A DNA stretch of 64,000 nt from UKL13-2 sp044229235 (GTDB lineage Bacteria; Pseudomonadota; Gammaproteobacteria; Burkholderiales; Usitatibacteraceae), in NCBI GenBank assembly GCA_044229235.1, contig JBGATH010000007.1, positions 1-64,000 of the forward strand. Reading direction: 5' to 3'. This document shows, piece by piece, positions 43,849 to 52,059 of the stretch; the stretch's first letter is position 1; each line of letters begins with the position of its first letter. A program made the translations under genes and the position numbers. Below the pieces are notes generated by a model, which saw nothing but the letters and a program-made list of their open reading frames with translations, had not been told where the DNA came from and made no database searches.

Positions 43849-46023
43849 ATGCGCGCAACGCTTCGATTCAGGGTTTTTTCAGTCGTGCGGCACGCTGCCA
43901 TGCTGCTGGCAGCGGCGTTGCTGTGCGCGGCTACCGGCGCGCAGGCCTACGACGATCGCATCGCGCTCGTCATTGGCAACGACAAGTATGCCAACGAGCC
44001 GCTGAAGAATGCCGCCAATGATGCACGTGCCGTGCAAAAGGCGTTGCTGGATCTGGGCTTCAAGGTGGTTTTCCGGTCGGATGCGGGCTATGCCAGCATG
44101 AGTGGCGCGGCAGTCGAGTTCTCCAAGCTGCTCAATGAAGCCAACGGCGCGACTGCAGCCATCTTCTACTACGCCGGCCACGCTATCCAGTACCGCGACA
44201 AGAATTACCTGCTGCCGGTCGATGCCTCGCTGACCTCCGAGGCGGAAATTGCCTTCAACTCGCTGCAGGTTTCGCAGATTCTGGAGTTGATGGAGGAGTC
44301 GAAAGTGCGGCACAAGTTCATCATCCTTGATGCTTGCCGCAACAATCCCTTCCGCAACGTATTTGGCACCGCCGGCCTTGCCAAGGTGACGCGTGTGCCG
44401 CCCGGCACGACCATTGCCTTTGCGGCAGCGGCCGGTGCGGTGGCCGCGGATGGCAGCGACGACAACGGTCTCTACACCAAGCACCTGCTCAAGGAAATTC
44501 GCAATCCGGCACTGCAGGCGAGGCTCATGTTCGACAACGTCGCCACGGCGGTTGCGCAGGAAAGCCAGGGCAAACAGTTGCCGGAGTTGCAATCCACGGC
44601 GCTGCCCACGGGCCGCCCGTTCTTCTTCGCCGAGGCCGCGGTGGTGGCTGCCGTTGCGCCCACGCCGTCGGCAAGTGGCGCTACCGGGCTGTCCGCCGAA
44701 ACCAGCGCACTGATCGAGCGCGATTACTGGAACGATATCAAGAACAGCGAACGCATCGAGTTGTTCCAGGAGTTCATGCGACGCTTCCCCAACGGCTTTT
44801 ACGCGAGCCTGGCGCGCGACCGTATCGACAATATCAAGCGAGAGAGCTCGCAGCGCCAGGTCGCCGCAGCGCCGCTGGCCAAACCTGCCGCCACCACGCC
44901 GCCGCTGCTGGTCGCCGACAAGCCGACCGATGTCCCGGCCAAGGTTACATACGCAGCCACACCGCCGCAGACGAGTCAGCCCGCTTCCACGACCACGGCT
45001 GCGCAGGCTCCTGCCCCGAAGCAGGTTGCGCCAGCCCCCGCGCCGATGCAGATTGCCGCGGCACCTGCGGTTGCCACCAGTGAGGGGCGTGGCATTGAAG
45101 CGCGTCCGCCGGCGTCGAGCCCGACACCCGCAACTGCGCCGGCGTCGGCGCCACCGCCAATCCTGGTCGCCAGCGTGGCGCCGGAGCAGAAATCCGCGCT
45201 GCTGCCGCCGCCGGCCTTGCCGAAGATCCTCAATGGCCTCATCGAGTTCCGTGACGGCTCGCGCTACATCGGCGACTACAAGGAAGACAAGGACAAGCTG
45301 CAAGTCATGCACGGCAAGGGCGAGTTCATTGACAAGAACTTCAAATACACCGGCGAGTTCAAGGACAACGTCAAGCATGGGCGCGGAGTTTATGTCTGGT
45401 CGGATGGTTCGCGCTTCGATGGCGATTTCCGCGACGACAAGCCCTCGGGCAAGGGCACATGGTTATTCGCCAACGGTGATCGCTACGAAGGCGAAGTGAC
45501 CAATGGCCAGATCGTCGGCAAGGGTCTTTACGTTTCCAAGGACGGCGACCGTATCACCGGCGGGTTCATCGATGCCAAAGCCAATGGCAAGGTGGTGTAC
45601 GAATTCGCCTCGGGGGACCGCTTTGAAGGATTCATGAAGGATGGCGTGATGTCCGGCGAGGGCGTGTACGTCAGCAAGAACGGCGAGCGGCGCGTCGGTA
45701 CCTGGGTCAATGGCGTCCCGCGCGGCAAGGGCTCTTACCAATTCGCCAACGGTGATCTTTACGAGGGTGAATTCACCGACGGCGCGCTCACCGGCAAGGG
45801 CAAGTATTTCTTTGCCAACGGCCTGCGCACGGAGGGAAATTTCCACGACGGCGCGCTCAAGGGCGAGGGCAAGTTCATCTTCAATGACGGCTCCTGGTTT
45901 GAAGGCGTGTTCGAAGAGGGCGGTCTGCGCGCCAAGGGCGTGCGCATCGCCAAGGATGGCAGCAAACGTCCCGCCGTGATCATCGACGGGCGGGTCGAGG
46001 AAGTATCGAGCGATAAGCAGTGA
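43849..46023 (+). CDS. Exported caspase-like protease with MORN repeats
   Basis: A 724-residue protein. A signal peptide ends GAQA near residue 33. The peptidase C14 domain covers about 37-265 with the His-Cys dyad intact: His111 in YYAGHAIQ and Cys163 in LDACRNNPF. A short helical region (about 285-330) and a Pro/Ala/Thr linker (about 340-460) lead to about ten MORN repeats (about 470-705) of the form YxGxFxxG..xGxG. MORN repeats bind phospholipid or scaffold proteins. Alone in having an export signal together with a caspase fold, it would act outside the cytoplasm, at the envelope. Upstream extension exists to 43768 but ATG 43849 gives the signal peptide. Confidence 0.88.
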   Translation: MRATLRFRVFSVVRHAAMLLAAALLCAATGAQAYDDRIALVIGNDKYANEPLKNAANDARAVQKALLDLGFKVVFRSDAGYASMSGAAVEFSKLLNEANGATAAIFYYAGHAIQYRDKNYLLPVDASLTSEAEIAFNSLQVSQILELMEESKVRHKFIILDACRNNPFRNVFGTAGLAKVTRVPPGTTIAFAAAAGAVAADGSDDNGLYTKHLLKEIRNPALQARLMFDNVATAVAQESQGKQLPELQSTALPTGRPFFFAEAAVVAAVAPTPSASGATGLSAETSALIERDYWNDIKNSERIELFQEFMRRFPNGFYASLARDRIDNIKRESSQRQVAAAPLAKPAATTPPLLVADKPTDVPAKVTYAATPPQTSQPASTTTAAQAPAPKQVAPAPAPMQIAAAPAVATSEGRGIEARPPASSPTPATAPASAPPPILVASVAPEQKSALLPPPALPKILNGLIEFRDGSRYIGDYKEDKDKLQVMHGKGEFIDKNFKYTGEFKDNVKHGRGVYVWSDGSRFDGDFRDDKPSGKGTWLFANGDRYEGEVTNGQIVGKGLYVSKDGDRITGGFIDAKANGKVVYEFASGDRFEGFMKDGVMSGEGVYVSKNGERRVGTWVNGVPRGKGSYQFANGDLYEGEFTDGALTGKGKYFFANGLRTEGNFHDGALKGEGKFIFNDGSWFEGVFEEGGLRAKGVRIAKDGSKRPAVIIDGRVEEVSSDKQ

Positions 46024-46036
46024 GGCGGGCCGCGCG

Positions 46037-46450
46037 ATGAGCCTCGTGCTGGCGATTCCGACGGGAACCATCGGTTCGGCATCGCTCGTCGTCGGTGATG
46101 AACATACCGCCCCGCGCGTCGGCTCCGGCCAGATTCACGTGCTGGCCACCCCGGTGATGATCAATCTGTTCGAAGCGGCCGCGCTGGCCGCGTGCGAACA
46201 CCTGTTGCCCGAAGGTCACCAGAGCCTCGGCACACACCTGGATGTTTCCCATGTCGCCGCCACCCCGGTGGGCATGCAGGCCACCGCCACGGCGGAAGTC
46301 ATCGGCGTCGAGGGACGCATCATCCGCTTCCGATTGTTGGCCCGCGATGCGCGCGACGTCATCGGCGAAGGAACGCACGAGCGTGTCGTCGTCAACGTCG
46401 CCAAGTTCGATTTGCGCGTGCAGGAAAAGACCGCGCTGCTCAAAGGGTAG
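46037..46450 (+). CDS. FlK-like hotdog thioesterase
   Basis: A 137-residue single hotdog domain. The sequence VLATPVMINLFEAAALAACE (residues about 35-54) with downstream THLDVSHVAATPVGM carries the Thr, Glu and His arrangement of the fluoroacetyl-CoA thioesterase FlK group. Most members are general acyl-CoA thioesterases, and nothing here shows a fluoroacetate role. It starts 13 bases after the caspase-MORN gene on the same strand, with no visible terminator between. Confidence 0.8.
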   Translation: MSLVLAIPTGTIGSASLVVGDEHTAPRVGSGQIHVLATPVMINLFEAAALAACEHLLPEGHQSLGTHLDVSHVAATPVGMQATATAEVIGVEGRIIRFRLLARDARDVIGEGTHERVVVNVAKFDLRVQEKTALLKG

Positions 46451-46464
46451 TCGCGGCGCCGCGG

Positions 46465-47376
46465 CTACCCGCGTGCTGCAGCCAGTTTCGCCAGGGCAGC
46501 CTGGATTCCCGGTAGCGCAGCCCTGGCGGCCGCTTCCCCGCGGGCGATGCACATCATCCGGTATTGCTCGCTGATGCCCGCGTAGTACCCCAGGTCAGGA
46601 TGGATCAATACGTCGATGAAAGGCGCCTGCGCCTGCACCTTCGCCGCGCGCATGCGGTCGCGCGTCGTCCACTCCGGCGGCGCACTGGCCGGAATCGCCG
46701 ATACATATGCCGATACGTCGACCGCGATCACGAGCCGGGCGCCAAGCTCGCGCGCCACCTTGGCCGGGACCGGCTCCGCCTCATCGCCATCGTGGTACTC
46801 GACACCGCGGATACGCACCGGCGCAAACTGTCGCGGCGTGGCCGACGAGGCGCGCACCGCGGCGGCGGTGTTGCCGCGATTGAACACGACCAGTTCGTTG
46901 CCGGCGCGCGTGGCGGCGGTGACGGCCAGCCTGCGGAAAAATCCGTCCAGCGGCTTGCCGGCGCTGTGCTTATGAATGAAGTCCTCGAGTGCATTGCCAT
47001 TGCCCGTCAGCCCGGACGTGGAGATGCCTATGAAGCGCTTGGGATCAAGCTCCAGGGCGATCTTTTCCATCTCGGCGGCCGGCATGCGCCCGGCGTAGAG
47101 CGTGCCGATCATGGCACCGACGCTGGCGCCGACCACCAGATCGGCCTCAATGCCATTGGCCTCCAATACCTTTAGAACGCCGATGTGCGCAAAGCCGCGC
47201 GGCCCGCCGGCGCCCAGTACCAGTGCCACGCGTGGTCGCTGGTCGGGAGGGTAGGGCGAGTAAGTGGGTGCGTCCGGCCCGTTGAATTCGGCGATGCCGC
47301 CCGCGCAGGCTGTGAGCAGCAGCGCGATCCCGAGGAGCACGGCGGCGGCCTTGCGTGGCGACGGGATTGAACGCAT
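46465..47376 (-). CDS. Patatin-like phospholipase lipoprotein
   Basis: A 303-residue lipoprotein: lipobox LTAC with Cys24. The patatin core has VLGAGGPRGFAHIG near residue 55, nucleophile GASVGAMIG near residue 84, and the catalytic Asp in YHDGDEAEPV near residue 201, where DGD replaces the common DGG. It converges on the thioesterase gene with a 14-base gap and is divergent from the FAD oxidoreductase across only 44 bases. Probably an envelope phospholipase; substrate unknown. Confidence 0.88.
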   Translation of the reverse strand: MRSIPSPRKAAAVLLGIALLLTACAGGIAEFNGPDAPTYSPYPPDQRPRVALVLGAGGPRGFAHIGVLKVLEANGIEADLVVGASVGAMIGTLYAGRMPAAEMEKIALELDPKRFIGISTSGLTGNGNALEDFIHKHSAGKPLDGFFRRLAVTAATRAGNELVVFNRGNTAAAVRASSATPRQFAPVRIRGVEYHDGDEAEPVPAKVARELGARLVIAVDVSAYVSAIPASAPPEWTTRDRMRAAKVQAQAPFIDVLIHPDLGYYAGISEQYRMMCIARGEAAARAALPGIQAALAKLAAARG

Positions 47377-47420
47377 AGTGGCGGTCGAATTTTCAAAGAG
47401 CTGGAATTTAGCACGACACC

Positions 47421-49001
47421 ATGAACACACTTTACGATGCGGTGGTAATCGGCGGCGGTCACAACGGCCTGGTCTGCGCGTGCTACCTCGCCAGGGGCGG
47501 CATGCGCGTTCGCGTGTTGGAGCGGCGCGGCGTGGTTGGTGGCGCCGCGGTTACCGAGGAATTCCATCCGGGATTCCGCAATTCCACGGCCTCGTACACG
47601 GTCAGCCTGCTGAATCCGAAGGTCATCCGCGACCTGCACCTCGCGCAACACGGCTTGCGGGTAGTCGAGCGGCCGTTCTCGAATTTCCTGCCGCTCAACG
47701 AGCGTGAATACATCAAGATGGGCGGCGGCCTTGAAGCCACCCAGGCCGAAGTAAGCCGCTTCTCGCGGCGCGACGCGGCGCAGCTGACGGCCTATTACGC
47801 GATGCTCGATCGGGTGGCGGCCGTATTGAAGGACCTGCTGCTGGAAACGCCACCCAACGTCGGCGGCGGCATCAGTGACTTGCTGCGCGCCTGGCAGGCG
47901 GGGCGTCGCCTCAAGGCTCTCGACATGGCAGCACGCCGCGATGTACTCGACTTGTTCACCAAGAGCGCGGGCGATGTTCTCGACCAGTGGTTCGAATCCG
48001 ATCCGGTGAAGGCCTGCTTCGGCTTTGACAGCGTGGTCGGCAATTTTGCATCGCCCTACACGCCGGGGTCGGCCTACGTCCTGCTGCACCACGTGTTCGG
48101 CGAGGTCAACGGCAAGCCCGGCATATGGGGACACGCCATCGGCGGCATGGGCGCGATCACGCAGGCCATGGCACGCGAGGCCGAGGCGCTGGGCGTGGAG
48201 ATCACGCTTGACGCACCTGTCGCCAGGGTAGATGTGGCGGGAGGCAAGGTCTGCGGCGTTGTCCTGGAAGATGGATCGCGCGTGCAATCGCGCCTCGTGG
48301 TATCGAATCTCAATCCGAAACTGCTGTTCCAGAAACTGGTGGGTAAGGAGGATTTGCCGGCTGATTTCAGCCAGCGGATTGCCGCGTACAAGAATGGCTC
48401 GGGGACGTTCCGCATGAATGTGGCGTTGTCGGAGCTGCCGCGCTTCTCGTGCCTGCCGGAACCCGGGCCGCATCTGTCGTCGGGCATCATCATGGCGCCC
48501 TCGATGCGCTACATGGAGCAGGCGTTTTTCGATGCCAGGTCCACCGGCTGGTCGCAGAAGCCCATCGTCGAAATACTCATTCCCAGCACCGTGGATGATT
48601 CGCTCGCGCCGGCCGGAAAACATGTTGCCAGCCTGTTTTGCCAGCATGTCGCCCCGGTGCTGCCGGACGGTCGCAGCTGGGATGACTGCCGCGAACAGGT
48701 GGCGGACCTGATGATCGACACGGTGACCGGCTTTGCCCCCAATTTCAAATCCAGCGTCATTGCCCGGCAAATTCATTCACCGCTGGACCTTGAGCGAAAG
48801 TTTGGCCTGGTCGGCGGTGACATCATGCATGGCGCGCTTTCCCTCGACCAACTGTTCAGCGCGCGCCCGGTGCTCGGCTATGGCGACTACCGCACGCCCG
48901 TCAAGGGCTTGTACCAGTGCGGCTCCGGCACCCATCCTGGTGGTGGCGTCACCGGCATCCCGGGTCACAACGCGGCGCGCGAAATCCTGCGCGACCGCTA
49001 G
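47421..49001 (+). CDS. FAD-dependent oxidoreductase, CrtI/PYROXD2-like
   Basis: A 526-residue flavoenzyme of the phytoene dehydrogenase-like group. The FAD dinucleotide fold is AVVIGGGHNGLVCACYLARG at residues 8-27, with acidic VRVLERRGVVGGA after it. The C-terminal FAD-contact motif is LYQCGSGTHPGGGVTGIPGH near residue 498. The closest type is the PYROXD2-like group rather than carotenoid desaturases; no carotenoid genes are nearby. The next gene, a peptide-type binding protein, starts 2 bases after its stop, so both are one transcription unit. Confidence 0.85.
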   Translation: MNTLYDAVVIGGGHNGLVCACYLARGGMRVRVLERRGVVGGAAVTEEFHPGFRNSTASYTVSLLNPKVIRDLHLAQHGLRVVERPFSNFLPLNEREYIKMGGGLEATQAEVSRFSRRDAAQLTAYYAMLDRVAAVLKDLLLETPPNVGGGISDLLRAWQAGRRLKALDMAARRDVLDLFTKSAGDVLDQWFESDPVKACFGFDSVVGNFASPYTPGSAYVLLHHVFGEVNGKPGIWGHAIGGMGAITQAMAREAEALGVEITLDAPVARVDVAGGKVCGVVLEDGSRVQSRLVVSNLNPKLLFQKLVGKEDLPADFSQRIAAYKNGSGTFRMNVALSELPRFSCLPEPGPHLSSGIIMAPSMRYMEQAFFDARSTGWSQKPIVEILIPSTVDDSLAPAGKHVASLFCQHVAPVLPDGRSWDDCREQVADLMIDTVTGFAPNFKSSVIARQIHSPLDLERKFGLVGGDIMHGALSLDQLFSARPVLGYGDYRTPVKGLYQCGSGTHPGGGVTGIPGHNAAREILRDR

Positions 49002-49003
49002 CA

Positions 49004-50581
49004 ATGCGACCGATTCGATCACTGCTGCTGGCGGTGCTGGTGCTGCTGGGGCCGGCCTCGGCGGCAGCCGTGACGCTGCGTTTTGCCGCGCAGAACGACG
49101 CCACCACGCTGGACCCGCATGCGGCAAACCTGTTGCCCAATGCGCGCATCACCCAGAACGTCTACGAAGGCCTGGTCGCACGCGACAAGGACTTTCGCAT
49201 CGTTCCCAGCCTCGCCGTGTCCTGGTTCCAGCCCAGCGCGAAGACCTGGCGCTTCAAGCTTCGTGCCGGCGTCAAGTTTCACGATGGCACGCCATTCACG
49301 GCCGAGGATGTGGTGTTCTCGGTGGAACGCACGCTGCATCCCTTGTCGCAGCTCAAATTTACCCTGCAGGGCGTGGAGTCGGCGCGAAAGGTTGATGAGC
49401 TGACGGTGGATCTGCTCATGCGTGAGCCCAATCCGGTTCTGCTGAACCACCTTTACTTCATGCGCATCATGTCGAAATCTTGGTCACAGCGCCACGGCGT
49501 GACCGCCCCGCAGAACTACAGGGACAATGAAGATTCCTGGGCATCGCGCAATACCAATGGCACCGGCCCGTTCATGGTGGTCCAGCGCCAGCCGGATGTG
49601 CGCACCGTGCTCAGGGAAAACCCGGAATGGTGGAACCGAGGTGACCCCGAACGCGGCAACGTCACCGAAGTGGTGTGGCTGCCCATGCAATCGAATGCGA
49701 CGCGCATGGCGGCGCTGCTATCGGGAGAGGTCGATTTTGTAGTGGATCCACCGGTGCAGGATGTGGGCCGGCTGGCCACGAATCCGCGTACCCGGGTGGT
49801 GGAGGCGGCCGAGGCGCGCGTCCACTATCTGGGCTTCGATGTCGCGCGCAGCGAGCTGCTGTATGGTTCAAAAGGCAACAACCCGTTCAGGGACGCGCGC
49901 GTGCGGCGCGCCATCGCCGCGGCGATCGACATCAACGCCATTCGTGACAAGGTATATCGCGGCTACACCGTACCCACCGGCTCCATCATCGCGCCGCCCG
50001 TGCAGGGCTATGCCAGGGACCTCGATGTGCGTGAGCCGCTGGACCGGGTGCGTGCCCGGCAATGGCTGGCCGAGGCTGGTTTTCCCAATGGATTCGAGGT
50101 CACACTCGATTGCATGAACACCGCGCCGAATTCGGAACTCTGCCAGGCGATTGTCCCCATGCTGGCCGCGATCGGCATCCGCGTGCACGCCAACCTGCTG
50201 CCGATTACCGCCTTCATCCCCAAGGTGCAGCGCGCCGACACCAGCTTCTTCTGGTACAGCTGGGGCGCCGTCACCTTTGATGCGCTGTACACCCTGCAAG
50301 GGTTGTTCCACTCCTACTCAGGCGACCAGTCCGGCAATGGCGATACCAACATGGGACGCTATTCCAATCCGCGCATGGACCGCCTCATCAGCCAGATCAA
50401 GGTCGAAACGGATGCCGCGCGGCGGGATAGCCTGATTCGCGACGCACTCACCATCGTGCGCGACGAACTGCCGGTAGTCGTCCTTCACCAACCGGTGATT
50501 CCCTGGGCCATGCGACGCAATGTCGAGATCACACCGACGCCCAACAACATCCCCCTGTTCCATCGCTTTTCGGTGCGTTGA
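49004..50581 (+). CDS. ABC transporter substrate-binding protein, family 5 (oligopeptide type)
   Basis: A 525-residue periplasmic solute-binding protein. Signal peptide ends SAAA near residue 22; it is followed by LRFAAQNDATTLDPHAA, the usual family 5 start, then SLAVSWFQPSAKTWRFKLR near residue 72 and FHDGTPFTAEDVVFSVER near residue 94. It likely binds peptides, nickel or sugars. No permease or ATPase gene of this transporter follows; it sits behind the FAD oxidoreductase instead. The start ATG 49004 is two bases beyond the upstream stop. Confidence 0.9.
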   Translation: MRPIRSLLLAVLVLLGPASAAAVTLRFAAQNDATTLDPHAANLLPNARITQNVYEGLVARDKDFRIVPSLAVSWFQPSAKTWRFKLRAGVKFHDGTPFTAEDVVFSVERTLHPLSQLKFTLQGVESARKVDELTVDLLMREPNPVLLNHLYFMRIMSKSWSQRHGVTAPQNYRDNEDSWASRNTNGTGPFMVVQRQPDVRTVLRENPEWWNRGDPERGNVTEVVWLPMQSNATRMAALLSGEVDFVVDPPVQDVGRLATNPRTRVVEAAEARVHYLGFDVARSELLYGSKGNNPFRDARVRRAIAAAIDINAIRDKVYRGYTVPTGSIIAPPVQGYARDLDVREPLDRVRARQWLAEAGFPNGFEVTLDCMNTAPNSELCQAIVPMLAAIGIRVHANLLPITAFIPKVQRADTSFFWYSWGAVTFDALYTLQGLFHSYSGDQSGNGDTNMGRYSNPRMDRLISQIKVETDAARRDSLIRDALTIVRDELPVVVLHQPVIPWAMRRNVEITPTPNNIPLFHRFSVR

Positions 50582-50629
50582 ACTGTAGCGCCGGCGCAGG
50601 CCAAAACGGGGAACTTCTATTAACCTACT

Positions 50630-50707
50630 GAGCGGCCAAACTTCGTGCCTCCGGTGCTCGACGTACTCTCGTACGTGTCCGCTCCTTGACACGAATTTTG
50701 GCCGCTC
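50630..50707. repeat. 78-bp nested hairpin repeat (family D)
   Basis: Outer arms GAGCGGCCAAACTTCGTG and CACGAATTTTGGCCGCTC pair imperfectly, and the centre holds a second palindrome ACGTACTCTCGTACGT. This lies just after the family 5 binding-protein stop and could end its transcript. One copy in the window. Confidence 0.65.
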
Positions 50708-50762
50708 GCGACTGTTCCTATTGATCCGGCAACTAAACATGTTGAAACGGACTCAAGCAAGT

Positions 50763-50843
50763 TCCTTCCCCGGCGCAGGCCGGGGCCCAATTTCGCCTTC
50801 ATACGGTTTGTGTAACTTGGACCCCGGCCTTCGCCGGGGAAGG
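50763..50843. repeat. REP-like inverted repeat (family C)
   Basis: Arms CTTCCCCGGCGCAGGCCGGG and CCCGGCCTTCGCCGGGGAAG are separated by about 35 bases. Each arm is itself a short GC hairpin. The motif CCCCGGC..AGGCCGGGG is a widespread REP-like palindrome in Proteobacteria. It lies between the binding-protein stop and the IS30 element. Confidence 0.7.
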
Positions 50844-50904
50844 TCATCTCCCCCATCAACACATTTAGCTGCCGCATCGATGGAAGTTCCCAACGGCCAG
50901 GATT

Positions 50905-50937
50905 CAGCATTGGCGCGCCTTTCCAGGCGAAAACGCG
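50905..50937. repeat. Family A palindrome copy 5, left half (split by IS30)
   Basis: CAGCATTGGCGCGCC followed by AGGCGAAAACGCG matches the left half of the other family A copies. The right half resumes after the IS30 element at 51993. Confidence 0.75.
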
Positions 50938-51992
50938 GATTCAACCACGAGTCCCGACACTTCAGGGCGTGCGCAAGGAGGGGTGAGGTAACGAACCGCG
51001 GTACCCTTTTGCTTCTGACACGAAAGGAAGCCGCTATGAGTGGTTCGCCCCTCACCTTGGAAGAACGTTACCTGATTCACGCCGGTTTTGTGGCCAAATT
51101 GCCGTTGTCCGAGATTGCCATTGCGCTGGGCCGGCATCGATCGGCGGTCTATGACGAGTACCATCGCGGTCGTGATTCGGCGGGACGGTACTGTCCGCAT
51201 CGGGCCCAGCGGCATCGCAACGCGGCCAGCGCGCGCAGTGCTGCCAACGCGCGGCACAAGCCCGCCGAAGACTGGCAGGAAATCAAGCAACAGATCAAGG
51301 CGGGCTGGTCGCCGGAACAAATCAGCGGTCGCCGCACAGCGATTCAACACCCGGTGCCGGTCAGCTTCCAGGCCATCCATCTGGCGGCCAAACGCCACGG
51401 TTGGGACCGGTGGTTGCATACCGCCCGGCTGCGCCGTCATCTGAAGCGGCCTGCCCGGCGCCGGTGGAACGGCTCTGCACAGTCGATCCACCGGCGCGCC
51501 AAGGAGGTTCTGCTGCGGATCGAGATCGGTCATTGGGAAGCCGATACCGCCATTGGCAAGAAGAAGGATAAAAAGCGTTTGTTGGTCATGGTCGAGCGGC
51601 AGAGTTTGTGCATGCAGTTGAAGGTGCTCGAACGGATTGAGGCCGAGCCAACGGCGCGATCGATGAAACGACGCCTGGATCACTGTGGGATTCCGTTTGA
51701 AAGTGTGGCCACCGATCGCGGTCCGGAGTTCAGGGCAACGGGCGAGGTCATGGTCGACAAGGCCTTTGTCTGCGATCCTCGTGCACCAAACCAGCGCGGC
51801 ACCAACGAGAACCAGATCGGCATGCTGCGCGTGGATTTACCCAAGGGGGTGAGCATGGACAACCTCACCCCGGCCAAGGTCAGGCGTCTACAGGAAAAAT
51901 ACAACCACAGGCCAAGGAAATGTCTCGGCTTCCTGACCCCATACGAGGTAGCATTCAACCGCCCACCGCGTGTCGGGACTCGTACTTGAATC
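50938..51992 (+). mobile_element. Complete IS30-family insertion sequence
   Basis: A 1055-bp element with 23-bp terminal inverted repeats at 50938-50960 and 51970-51992, beginning GATTCAACCACGAGTCCCG and, at the other end, GATTCAAGTACGAGTCCCG; they match at 21 of 23 positions. A 4-bp direct repeat CGCG flanks it (50934-50937 and 51993-51996). It holds one intact transposase. It sits inside a family A palindrome, in a convergent gap between a binding protein and a crotonase gene, so disrupts no gene. Confidence 0.92.
51036..51989 (+). CDS. IS30 family transposase
   Basis: A 317-residue DDE transposase. The N-terminal HTH (residues about 8-50: LTLEERYLIHAGFVAKLPLS, EIAIALGRHRSAVYDE) reads the terminal repeats. 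The catalytic residues lie in GHWEADTAIGKK (first Asp), ATDRGPEF (second Asp) and RGTNENQIG (Glu), as in IS30. GGAAG lies 6 bases before ATG 51036, which is preferred over a longer upstream frame that crosses the left inverted repeat. The TGA stop lies in the right inverted repeat. No frameshift, so it looks active. Confidence 0.95.
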   Translation: MSGSPLTLEERYLIHAGFVAKLPLSEIAIALGRHRSAVYDEYHRGRDSAGRYCPHRAQRHRNAASARSAANARHKPAEDWQEIKQQIKAGWSPEQISGRRTAIQHPVPVSFQAIHLAAKRHGWDRWLHTARLRRHLKRPARRRWNGSAQSIHRRAKEVLLRIEIGHWEADTAIGKKKDKKRLLVMVERQSLCMQLKVLERIEAEPTARSMKRRLDHCGIPFESVATDRGPEFRATGEVMVDKAFVCDPRAPNQRGTNENQIGMLRVDLPKGVSMDNLTPAKVRRLQEKYNHRPRKCLGFLTPYEVAFNRPPRVGTRT

Positions 51993-52031
51993 CGCGAAAA
52001 TGGCTGGAGAGCCGTGCCAGTGCTTGTGTTT
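51993..52031. repeat. Family A palindrome copy 5, right half (split by IS30)
   Basis: CGCGAAAATGGCTGG followed by GAGAGCCGTGCCAGTGCTTG matches the right half of family A copies, with some drift at the end (CAGTGCTT for CAATGCTGG). It reaches to about 30 bases from the crotonase stop. Confidence 0.7.
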
Positions 52032-52059
52032 GGCCTACTACTCCGATACCGGGGCTTTC

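Noticed and set aside
43879..45378. 499-codon minus-strand frame over the caspase-MORN gene
   Set aside because: Antisense to the gene with the His-Cys dyad and MORN repeats; no motifs of its own.
45260..45970. Possible tandem DNA repeat in the MORN region
   Set aside because: Repetition is at protein level (about 23-residue MORN units) with drifted DNA; it is not a satellite or CRISPR.
46037..46450. Dedicated fluoroacetate-resistance function for the FlK-like gene
   Set aside because: Most family members are general thioesterases and no fluorine metabolism genes are nearby.
47172..48776. 534-codon minus-strand frame over the FAD oxidoreductase
   Set aside because: Overlaps two well-supported genes on opposite strands and has no family features.
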